64,000 nucleotides of DNA from Chenopodium formosanum. Its lineage: Eukaryota; Streptophyta; Magnoliopsida; Caryophyllales; Amaranthaceae. The notes under the pieces are model-generated. The model had not been told where the DNA came from, did not search any database, and saw only the letters and a program-made list of their open reading frames with translations. Below, in pieces: positions 11,510 through 21,836 of the stretch. Every line of letters starts with the position of its first letter. Position 1 is the stretch's first letter. The stretch spans positions 12,413,632 through 12,477,631 of the forward strand of contig CM044867.1 of the NCBI GenBank assembly GCA_024500155.1, given 5' to 3'. The translations under genes and the position numbers were made by a program.

Positions 11510-12352
11510 TTGATGCTCCATTTTTCTTGATGTAGTCGAGGTATTTTGGGCAGTTGCGCTTTCAATGCCCCTTCTTCTTGCAGTAAAAGCATTCACTTTC
11601 ACTTGCAACCTTGGCTTTGGAGTCACCTTAGGCTTTTCAGGCGCCGGAGCCTTGGTAACTTGTTTGCCCTTGCTTTTGGCATTAGCCTTTTCCCTTTCTT
11701 CTTGAACCCCTTTCCCTTTTGAATCATAGGAACTTCCTTCTTAGTTTCCTTAGGGATTTGTTTCTCAGCACTAACCAGCGTTGCATGCAATTGATTCATA
11801 GTCTTTGCAGTAGCAGTCATGTAAAATTTCATGATAAACTGGTTGAAACTTTCTGGAAGTGAGTGGAGAATGATGTATGTTGCCAAATCATCACTATATG
11901 GGTGCCCCAGTTTCTCCATACTTTGAATTTGAAAACATGAACGTGAACTGTGGCTCTCCTCTCCATCCTACAATCCAGAATCTCACGATGGAGCTCATAC
12001 CTTTCAACTCTAGCTTGTTTCTTAAACAAAGCTTTGAGTTCTTGCATGATTGAGTGATATCCTGGTCCTCAAAACACTTTTGAAGACTAGGCTCCATGGT
12101 AGCAATCATTAAGCAAGTGATAGGCATAGCTCTGTCATGTGCTTCCTTATGCCTCTTAACCTCTACCGCAGTTGGATTTTCTGGTAGAGGTCCTGGTGAC
12201 GGGGTATCAATGACATCCTGCCTACCTTCAGATTTCAGAACAAGCCTTAGCATTCTTTCCCAATTGGAAAAGTTATCCCTTGTCAACCTATCCTTCTCAA
12301 GGAATGGTCGAAGATTGTAAACGTTGTTGTCATTGTTATTACGGCTACCCAT
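11510..12352 (-). pseudogene. Copia gag remnant (element C), frameshifted
   Basis: It starts at the ATG at 12352 (MGSRNNNDN), followed by the Copia gag N-terminal pattern (LTRDNFSNWERMLRLVLKSE). The similarity then moves through two other frames (about 11829-12047 and 11623-11919), which means at least two indels. Near 11510-11600 the minus strand still reads as a CCHC knuckle (CFYCKKKGH, then C about five residues on). The Trp codon after the His is TGA. No protease, integrase or RT follows, so the element is a gag-only remnant. Confidence 0.75.
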
Positions 12353-14229
12353 CTATGTCAAAATAAGGCAAAGTTTAATAATTATTTTAAATAAAATTAA
12401 AGTATCACAAAACGCATTCATTAGGTAACTTTAAAAAAATTTATTCAATAATTAAATGATCTCAATTTAATTTTAAGTGATTCCAAGATCCTTTATATGT
12501 GTAATAATTGACCGGACTTTGGCCCTACCATCAACCATTACATTTTCAAGGTGAGTAAACTCCTTACTGATTACAACACTTGTAACTCTTGGTTGAATAA
12601 TTAATCATCACATGTTTAATTATTACACTTTGCTTCAAGATTCTAAACTCTTTAGGTAACCTTGTTGAGTATAACCAATCAAAATTGTAAAATTTGTTTT
12701 ACCCCCACTCCCCAAAAATATTAAATGACACCCTGCTTTAGCATGACCCATCATAAATATCGAAGGTTTCATCGGGTTTTTGATTGAAAAAGCTACCTCA
12801 AGATTACATCATCTACTAATGCATTAAAATAAAGCATGACATAGTATGGCCCCTTAGTCTTAAGAAAAACTAGAAATGAAAATGCTCCCACTTGAATCAT
12901 CATAGATCTCCATCCACCTTGCTCCTTTGGGCCTTCACTTCATGGGCTTCTTTGGGCTAACACCATTTTAAATAACTATAATAATTACATTAAATAAAAG
13001 TTACAAAAATAATTAACGGTACGCAGACCATATTTAGATTACAAACATACATCATGATGCGCAGATCGTATTTAAGAATATATGGGCCACACTAGTCTAT
13101 ATATAGCAATATAATATCATATATTATAAAAGTGCCATATAATAAATCACTCAACATCCTTGTCTAAACTACAACATCGAATGTTCATAATAAAGTCAAC
13201 GCATTTCCTAAAATATCTTATATTTTAATCATAATTAGATGATATCATATATTACTCATGACCATTTATAAAATATCATATATTCAATTTAGTCATGAGA
13301 TAGAATCAAATCGTATTTTAATGTAGAAAGATAAATCATATTTTAAAATTTTTTATGATTATCCTAACAAATTTAGGAGATTCTATCATATATCCAGGGA
13401 GGTGGAACCCATCTACCCCTACTCGAAGAAGCGCGCGGTTCGGTATCTAGGGCGTCGTCCTCCGCACCCTCAGGAACTGTGGGAGTGTCCTCCCGAAAAG
13501 CCTGACGCCGGCCACGTGTGGAAAGATCGCAATCCCGCCGTCTAGGCATGCTATTTCAAAAATAAAAATCTAAAGGCTTAGCATCATTTCCTAAGTTATT
13601 TATTTATTTATTTATGACTTATCAATTATTTCCGGTTGCATTTTCTATTATACGCTAAATTTTTACCTCAAGGCTAAAAATTAGCAAAATAATAGAATTA
13701 TTCCTAGTATTAAGTTTCTCCATGACAAACTAATACTACAGTTCTCCTAGCCGCATGATATTATGTTCTCCATGACAATATAGTACATACGCAAAAATAT
13801 ACTTCGAAATTGCACAAAAACAATGGATCAACACATCATGGAATATTCTACAAATATTTCACCATTTCAAGTGCAAAGAAATAACATGAGCAACAACAAC
13901 ATTATTTCACAAGAAGTAGTACACAAAAATCGTGTTTTGTTCAATTCTCCACCAAATCATGCAATTTTTGTCTCCAATTTCTCACAAAAGCATACAGATA
14001 CATAAACAAGTAAATTTATGACAAAAATTTGAACATAAAAACTCAAAATCAAAAATCCCCAAATTGATTTTTAAGGGTTTTCTCATGAAATTACTCATTT
14101 GAAGAAAATTCGAGGCAAAAATCAAGGGAAACTTACATAGATCCTTGTGGAGAATAAAAAATGGGGAAGTAGCAAAAAATGAGAGAAAGATTGATGGAGA
14201 TTTGAGCTCCAAAAGCTCGAAAAACCGTG
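12353..14229. other. Retroelement leader and unassigned sequence
   Basis: No gene is supported. The stretch upstream of the Copia C gag shares phrases with the Copia A leader (around 13005-13085) and then becomes AT-rich. A short GC-rich block lies at about 13390-13550. A small plus-strand open frame at 13823-14005 has no recognisable features. Confidence 0.5.
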
Positions 14230-14820
14230 AAGACAGCAGCACGGTTTGCAGCCGCGACACGGTCGGAACCGCCGTGACACGGTGTGAAGCCCCCGTGCCA
14301 CGGTAAAGCTGCAGTACGACGGAGCTCCGGCGAGAACAGCGGCGACTTTGGCTGGCGGCGACATCAGTAAACAGCCTCGAACAGCAGCAGCAGCAACAGA
14401 ACAAAAAAAAAACCACCGCGTCACGGTTGTTTAACCCGTGTCACGGTTTTGCGGAACGAGCGCCGGTGACTTGTGCCGAGGCTCGGTGAATTGAGCAGAA
14501 GAAAAAAAGGGAAAATAAAAAAAAAACAAGGAGTATGAACTGCAAAAAAAATGAAAATGGCGAAATGGTGAAACATGAGCTTGAATTTAAAGCAAAAAAA
14601 TAGCCGTTACACTTCCCGTTTACCGTGCAACGGTGATTGTTGCAGTGTAACGGTAATATGCTGACGTGGCGCAAAAATACTGGCAGTCAAACACTCGAAA
14701 TTCACGCCAACTGACCAGTTTGACTGGTAAACCCAGTTTGACTGGGCTCCGTGACACGGTTTGTAGTCCCGTCTGACGGGATGAGTTACCGTGTCACGGC
14801 ATGCTTCCACGTGGCGCGGT
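14230..14820. repeat. Cluster of CCGTGTCACGG-type palindromic words
   Basis: At least nine imperfect copies of a near-palindromic 11-13 bp word occur in otherwise unique sequence. Examples are at 14272-14283, 14293-14304, 14416-14427, 14435-14447, 14622-14634, 14748-14760, 14768-14780 and 14788-14800. The same word recurs in the U3 of the LTR at 15843-17491 and at 9482-9512, so this block is probably part of an LTR of that family. The Cys- and Phe-rich open frames here are not believed. Confidence 0.7.
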
Positions 14821-15162
14821 GGCTCAGCGCGTGTCCTGCACGCTCCTCGAAGCTGTCAGCGAATATTCCTGGCTCTTTTGACTAAAATTGCACGATTTTC
14901 TCAGCTTTTGGGCAGTTAATTTCTCACTGAGATTACGCGGAAAATTTCTAACTGCATTTAAAGGGGACCAAAATTACTATTTTACCCCTAACAAGTGTCA
15001 AAGTCAATTTTTCAACATTTCTAGCACCTAATATGATCGAAAAGTCGGCTTGAACGTAAATCATCTACGGCCCACGTTCGGGGACAATCGAACCACTATC
15101 ATTCCGGCGCAAGGTTCTCGATACACAGAGACTTGTAATTTCAATAGACAAATTTTTCCTCA

Positions 15163-15640
15163 AGCATGGAAAATTGTCAGTCGTTGTCACCTCTCAACAC
15201 GAAGAAGTCAATGATTATTTCATTCATTCATCGACTTTCCTCAAGCATGGAAAGTATTCATTCATCGACTTTCCTCAGGCATGGAAAGTATTCATTCATC
15301 GACTTTCCTCAGGCATGGAAAGTATTCATTCATCGACTTTCCTCAAGCATGGAAAGTATTCATTCATCGACTTTCCTCAAGCATGGAAAGTATTCATCTG
15401 TCGGTTTTCCTCAAGCATGGAAAGCATTATCGGCGGATTTCTTCAAGCATAGAAAACCGCCAAAATCATCATATCATTCGATTTTCCTCAAGCATGGAAA
15501 ATGTCATCCGGTAGATTTCTTCAAGCATAGAAAGCTACCAAATTCATCAGTCGGCTTTCCTCAGGCATGGAAAGCATTTCAGCGAAACATCATCCGGTAG
15601 ATTCCTTCAAGCATAGGAAGATACCAAGCATCATTTGTCA
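15163..15640 (+). repeat. 34-bp tandem repeat in the 3' untranslated part of a Gypsy element
   Basis: CATGGAAAGTATTCATTCAT-type units recur at 15246, 15280, 15314, 15348, 15382 and 15416 (exact 34-bp spacing). Diverged units follow on the right to about 15640. The array ends about 190 bp before the polypurine tract and 3' LTR, so it is in the 3' untranslated region of that element. Tandem arrays in this place are a known habit of Tat/Ogre-type elements. The overlapping open frames simply translate the repeat. Confidence 0.85.
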
Positions 15641-15828
15641 CCGATACACTGGTGTCAGATACGTATTCTACCCCTTTACACTTTTATCTGTAGAACTAAT
15701 GTTTTTCTGCAGGTATCGGCGTATACAGAGTGATTTAGGATCACAGAACGTCTTAAATCATTCTCCGTCCCTATCGAATACTTTGACTATCGTTTTCGAA
15801 ACTTACGTTTCTACAAACTCAGTCAATT

Positions 15829-15842
15829 AAAGTGGGGGCTTC
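15829..15842 (+). promoter_or_regulatory. Polypurine tract before the 3' LTR
   Basis: AAAGTGGGGGCTTC lies directly left of the LTR start TGTAGACACC at 15843. This is where plus-strand cDNA synthesis is primed, and it shows that the following LTR is a 3' LTR of a plus-strand element. Confidence 0.75.
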
Positions 15843-17491
15843 TGTAGACACCTAAAAATGTCTCCCCAAAACCAAACCCGATGATGAACAACCTTTCACC
15901 GTCACTATTGGTCTGGTTTAGTATTTAATCCAGAGAGTGCTTAAAAATCATATTTAATTAAATTCGTATTTCTGAATAGTCCATGGATCAGTCTTGGTGT
16001 TTGGTAAAAGCATAGTTTTAATTTCAGCCCAAACCTTTTTTTTATTGTTTTGGCCCAAACCTTTTATTTATTTTAGCCCGATTTTAATAAATAAGAAAAA
16101 AAGCCCGAAATTATCAATCGGCACCTAAAATGCTGAATGAAATTAGGGTTAAAAATGAATTTAGACGGGAAAAAGGACAAAACTGTCCCGTGTCACGACA
16201 AGGAATCCCGCGCCGCGGGAATCTTTCCCGTCTGACGGTAAAGAATCCCGTGTCACGGGAGACCTGATGTGACACGGGTACAGTATATGTCCCTTCCGCG
16301 TAAACCCTAACGCGTTTTCTTCCCCCGTTTGTTTAAAAGTATCCCGTGTCACTCAAAAGAGAACCGTGTCACGTGATTCTCTCCCGTCTAACGGTGGAGT
16401 TTACCGTGTCACGGTACACTTTGCCGTGTCACGGGATACTGTTTTAGGGTTTCTGTCATTTTAGGGTTCCGTGTGTTCCCTCAGCACATTTTTCCTATAA
16501 ATAACCCTTCATTTCTGATGTACGGGGCATCAATAATTCTCTCATTTTCTCTTCTATGCTCTAGCCTAAACACTAGCCTACCCTTCTCTCTTTCAAAATA
16601 CCTTCCTTAAGCACTCCAAGGAGTCCGTACTTTACCCGAGGTTATGTCCTTAAGCCACGGCGTGAAAGGTAGAACTGTTTGAGGGTTTGGCCCCAAATCA
16701 ATTCTCATTTAATTTAATTCCATTTTAATTATTGTTTAATTATTTTCCTTGAAGTTACTAACGCGTTTATTGTTTTTATAGTAGCAAGCAAACAAAATCA
16801 AAGTAAGGAATTATGTTTCTTTTATTTCTATTATTTTTCTAACGATTTTATATTGTTGGATTTATTGCTATATTGCTTCCAATATTAATGTTTATTAATG
16901 TCTATTTTTATTGATCACCATATTTCATGTTAAAGGGAATATGTATTTGAAAATCACGACTAATAAGATAATTTGGACAACCGGTTTAGGTTCCTTTAAT
17001 CTTATTATTAATTGAAGTGATCACTAATAATTAGAATTATGTGTTGCATTAATATTTAACCAATTTAGCACAATAATAGTTTGGAGCGAATTGAAAATTT
17101 TGTTTGTATGCCTTTGAGATCACAGGAATGCTTTTCGCAATAAGAATCGAGTAGAGACCAATACGGGCGAATGTGACTCCATGACTCACTTCGTACCATC
17201 ATCCCCGATCCTCCTTTCGTGGTTCCGAACCATATGGAGTTAGTAATCTCATGGATTATGAATGGGGTGTAACCTTCACGGGTCAATCGTTGTTGCCTAT
17301 CATTGTTCCTTTTCGTGGTTGCCTTATAATGATCCGTGAACGGTTTACAAGTTCCTTAAAAACTTGTTGGTGGCTCCCTACCTTCCTTGTCCCTAATCGT
17401 GTCCCTAATCGTTATGTCAATTCCCACTTCCTATGAGTGCCAAGCATATTCACAACATGCTTACGTAGGCGCACTTCAAACGACGCCTACA
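15843..17491 (+). repeat. 3' LTR of a Gypsy (Tat/Ogre-like) element
   Basis: It starts TGTAGACACC and ends GACGCCTACA (1649 bp), and is homologous to the solo LTR at 6077-8108, especially from the leader onwards. TATAAATA lies at 16496-16503. Its U3 (16187-16435) contains about ten CCGTGTCACGG-type palindromic words that the solo LTR lacks. The internal region on the left has kept only the 3' tandem repeat and the polypurine tract. Confidence 0.85.
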
Positions 17492-18995
17492 ACCAGCCAA
17501 CAAAAGGAACTTATTAGCCAACAAAAGATATATATCAGCGAACAAGAGAAATATATCAGCCAAGAGACGGAACATGTCAACTAACAAATGAAGTATATCA
17601 GCCAATGGAAGGATGAAATCAGCAAACAAAAGCAACATGTAAGCCAATAAAATAAACACATTAGCCAACAAAAGTTACAAAAGGAATATATCATCCAACA
17701 AAAGATACATATCAGGCAACAGAAGGAACATATTAGCCAACAAATGAAGCATATCAGTCAAATGAAATCAGCAAACAAAAACAACAGGTAAGTCAACAAA
17801 ATAAACACATCAGCCAACAAAATAAAATATAGGAAAAATTGCTCCCATAAATCCCAACTTTGCCTTGTCCGCCCAAATTAATCCCTACTTTTGATTATTA
17901 TCTATTGCACCCAACTTTAGGGGGTATTAATTTTTGTTGCACCCAACAGGTCATCTAACCTGATGTACCAGGTCACCTAGCCACGTGTCAGCGTATGATT
18001 GGCTTAATTTTTTTTTTTTAAAAAAAAAATAAAACCAAAAAAAATAAAAAAATAAAAACCCCACAAACCACCCCATACCAGCAGCCGGCCACCACACACC
18101 ACACCCCCACCCCCACCACGCTGCCAGAAACCACCGCCCTGCTGCCGGAAACTCCTCCCCTGCTGTCGGAAACCGCTGCCCAACCTTCCCCCTACCTCAA
18201 AACCCACCCTTTCCCTTCCCCCACCCCCGAAAACCATTCCTTTACCCCCGAAAACCCCTCCCTCACTCCCGGAAACCGCCGCTCAACCCTCCCCCTTCCC
18301 TCAAAACTCCCCCTTTCCCTTTCCCCACCCCCGAAAACCCCTCCCCCACCCCTATTTCCTCCGTAACTCCCCTCTCCCCCGCCGTTTTCCGACCCCAATC
18401 CCCTTCCCCTTCCCCTTTGTTTTCGCTGTTTAATTTCCCCCTCCCTGTCATTTCTGCCCCCTTCCCCCACTGCCATTAACGGTGGCTGCCGTTAAGGGGT
18501 GGCTGGGTTTTCTTTTTTTTTTTTTAAATTTTGTTTTTTTTTTTTAAATTTTGTTTTTTTTAAATTTTTTTTTTTAATTTGACCATTCATGTAGTGACAC
18601 GTGTCCAAAAACAATGTAACACACAAATGTTAACCGGATTAACCGGTTGCAGGTAAGTTGGGTGCAACGAAAATTAATACCCCCCAAAGTTCGGTGCAAT
18701 AGATAATAAACGAAAGTTGGGATTATTTTCGGCGGACGAGGCAAAGTTGGAATTTATGGGAGCAATTTTTCCTAAAATATATAAGCCAACGATTAAAATA
18801 TACATATCAGCGAAAATAATAAATAGATCAACCAACTAAAGAAACATATAAGCCAAATAACGTTTGATATCAGCCAACAAGAAGGAACAAAAATATTTCT
18901 GCCAACAAAAAGAATATATTAGCCAACACAAAAGTCATATAAGCCAACAAATGAAATATATCAGCTAACACATGAAACATATCAACTTACAAGTA
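17492..18995 (+). repeat. Degenerate 21-bp repeat array, split by a transposon
   Basis: Units close to ATATCAGCCAACAAAAGGAAC fill 17492-17830 and resume at 18781-18990, with the TIR element at 17831-18773 inserted between. The unit is seven codons long. The plus frame starting in the preceding LTR reads as heptads (ISQQKEH, ISQQKIY, ISEQEKY and so on) with few stops, and the minus frame gives leucine-rich heptads. Whether it ever coded for protein is unknown; a minisatellite is the simplest reading. Confidence 0.7.
17831..18773. mobile_element. Non-autonomous TIR DNA transposon (943 bp)
   Basis: The termini AGGAAAAATTGCTCCC and GGGAGCAATTTTTCCT are perfect inverses, and the inverted similarity continues about 110 bp inward with mismatches. 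A 7-bp direct duplication, aaaatat, flanks it (17824-17830 and 18774-18780). The interior has A/T runs and a strongly C-rich block (18060-18480), whose Gly-rich minus-strand frames are low complexity. No transposase is present. The long TIRs fit a MULE-like element, but 7 bp is short for that superfamily, so the class is open. Confidence 0.8.
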
Positions 18996-19136
18996 AAACA
19001 TATGAGTCAAACCAACCGCACTGAAATTTGTGTGTAGGCATCTGCTCGCAATAACTTCTTCAATTTATAACTTCCCAAAAGAGGAACACAACGTAAAAAG
19101 CGCAATAGTAAAGGATCACTAGTCACTACTCACTAG

Positions 19137-19313
19137 CACTACTACAAAAGTGGCCAAATTGACCTATAATAAGAGACTTGTTAGTTAATACAACATGTCT
19201 CTTTGATATAAGAGACCTAATATTAGAGATAACAGGTCTCTAAAATATCAAGGGACCCACATGAGATAGAGGAGACCTGTTGGTTTGCTGAACTGGTCTC
19301 TTATGTGCATAAG
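19137..19313 (+). mobile_element. CACTA-type transposon terminus
   Basis: CACTACTACAAAAG at 19137 is the standard CACTA terminal sequence. It is followed by subterminal inverted pairs of AAGAGACCTGTT and AACAGGTCTCTT (19171-19203, 19209-19241, 19271-19302). Related pairs occur at 45779-45983. The opposite terminus and any transposase were not found, so the extent to the right is unknown. Confidence 0.65.
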
Positions 19314-20269
19314 GGCCCACCACAATCTCATTTAAAAATAACTTTTTCTCTTCTTAATTGAGTTAATTCTTATTCATTTATACAGTTCATTATTAGTCAT
19401 ATCTCATATAGTCATATGAGTATATGACTCTCTTTTCTCGTTCCCCCCTATATGCCTCTTTTAGTCTTTCTCTTTCACCCTAATCACTTGACTCATCTCA
19501 TTTCTTGTTTTTCTTGAAAAAAAAAAAAAAAAAATCTCATTTCTCGTTTTATTTTTCTCACGGAGCAATTGATCGGGCCACTAACTCCTCCTCATTAACG
19601 TCGCTCGCTGCTGCATCCTACTTCAACGCCGGCGTTGCCTTCTTCTTTTAACTCAAGTTTGAAGCTTTCAATGTGAATTTTGACCATAAATACTCCACAA
19701 TTGAATTATTTTTGAAAAGGTATGTTTCCATATCAATTTAATTTTGAAAAGTTTTTGGGTTGGTGACAAGGTGTTTCTATGGTGGTGGTTTCTGGTTTGT
19801 TTTTTTTTTTTGTTTTGGGTTGTTCTAGTTTAGATTGGGTAGTTTTTGGTTTTTTCACGGGTGGCTAGTGTTTTACGGGATTGGGGTTGTTTTTCACTGC
19901 GGGTTGGGGTTGGGGTTGGGGTTGGATCGGTTTATGACGAGGTTGGGTCTTATATATTCACGTTTTTTCCAAAACAATTTAATACCTCCGTTTTTTCAGT
20001 TGCTACACTTATATATTCACGGTCTCCTAGATAGTTTTTTAAGAGGAGAGAGAGAGAGAGAAATATAAGATCGACTCATGTGGGTAGGAGAGAGATAGAA
20101 TGAAATAAATGTTAAAAATGAAATATGTTGCAATTAATTTAAAAATTCCAAATAAAAAAGTGTAACAACTAAACAGAAACGAGGAAGTATATTAGACCAA
20201 ACGGTGCGAATGCGAAAAAGAAAAATAAGTGTGAGCTCAAATATCCGTGCGGACACTTCAACTTGGGCT
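19314..20269. other. Unassigned sequence, with a G-rich telomere-like run
   Basis: No gene is supported. Positions 19901-19925 contain four runs of three or four G separated by TT (a GGGGTT repeat), a good G-quadruplex candidate. A (GA)n run lies at about 20045-20061. Confidence 0.4.
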
Positions 20270-20384
20270 GCCTTTTTGAAGTATATTATATCGGTTTATC
20301 CGTTTGTTCGTTGTTCCTGTGTTCGTTGTTCCTGTTGAAGCAGCTTCTCAGCTTTCTCTCTCCTCCATTGAAGCAGCTTCTGAG
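20270..20384 (+). other. Possible 5' untranslated exon of the PPTase gene
   Basis: It is a pyrimidine-rich, gene-leader-like sequence with a repeated 'ttgaagcagcttct' word and a good splice donor (TCTGAG then gtaaag at 20385). It lies on the same strand as the PPTase, but the first coding exon is 3.8 kb away, so the link is a guess. Confidence 0.25.
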
Positions 20385-21802
20385 GTAAAGATGTGTTTTT
20401 TCTCTTCTTCGAATTTCAATTTCACATTCTAGGGTTAATCGTTAATTTAATATATTTTATGGTTCGTCTATTGTGGATTGATTATTAAACTATTGGTTAT
20501 AATTTATTTCTTCTAAAGGTTAAATTTTTGTTAATGATTTTCTTAAGTGGCAAGAATTTGAGTCAAATTTGGTTGATATTGTGCTGCTGAACCCTTTAAT
20601 TTTATTAATGTTAGGACAAAGCTATGAAATTGATTTTTTTTTTTTATTTTTTATTTTGTGGGTAAAGTGGATCCAAGTTTGAATGCATGATTTTGTGTAA
20701 TCACTATTACAAATCCCTTAGTTTCTCGACGCTTTTGTCTCGACGCTGAGCATAAGGCGTCAGCATATAATTTGAGTTTCCGTTTTTTTACGACGCTTTT
20801 CTAAGACGAAATAGTTTCTGGTCAGTAAAAAGCATCGAAAAATCATATGCCATTGACTCAATGGCAGTCTGATACTTCCAAAAAAAAAAAAAAAAGCAGG
20901 GTTATGAAAAAATACACAATAAAAAATTAAAACCTCTCGCTCCCACTCGCCGCCATAGATATATCTCCCAAAACCTAACTACTGTACTCAGTATCATCCA
21001 TCATAATCTTCAGTTCTCAAACAATCTCATCTCCTAATAGCCCTTGTAATTTTAGAGATTTTGGCTTATAGTTGTGGAAAAATTGTTCTTCGTTATTTTT
21101 CTCAATGCCTGGTAATGTTCTCATAAATTTCCTTGATTTTATGTAGTTTTATTGTTCAAATTAGGTTTTCATATTGATTTATTGTCATGAAATTGTCTTG
21201 AATTATTAGTTATTGTATATTGGGTAATTATTAGTATCAAATCAAGGGCTTGATTCAATTGTTGTGTTGCTGTCGATTTTTCTGTGTTCCGCACTGCCGC
21301 CACCCTCACCTCTCGCACTTACTCCAACATCAACGCCACCACATGTGCCGTAAGACCTCTTACGTGCTGTCAATTGTTTCTACCATGGTTAAGTGATAAT
21401 GGAGCTAGAATTACTTGCTAAGTTATTTACAATTGTTTTTGTTTTGGTTGATTGATAATGGAGTTAATTGTTTTCTGTTTAGATGAATTGGTAATGGAGG
21501 ATTTCTTGATTTCAATTATTTTGGTCTTGGTTAATTGATAATGGAGGATTATTTTAGCTTTTGTTATACAATAAAAACTTAATGGTATAATTCTTAAGGT
21601 AGATATGTACTCCGTATTATGGGTAACAACATATGAATGGAGGGTTGTGATTATCTCAACTCTACATGATTCGAATGCCGAAAATGGAGTTAGTATTAAG
21701 TTAGATTTTTAAAATTTTTGTTGTTTATTTATTGATTTGAGAGATGGAGGTTTGCTACTCTAATATTGATAATAGTCAAATTAAATAAGATAAACTGTTT
21801 GC

Positions 21803-21836
<34 letters not shown>

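Noticed and set aside
13982..14424. Cys- and Phe-rich minus-strand frames
   Set aside because: They translate homopolymers and the palindromic word cluster; no recognisable domain.
15163..15640. CRISPR-like regular repeat spacing
   Set aside because: The 34-bp units are head-to-tail without unique spacers, in a plant retroelement 3' end.
18004..18476. Gly/Arg-rich minus-strand frames
   Set aside because: They result from the C-rich block inside a TIR transposon; no start context or domain.
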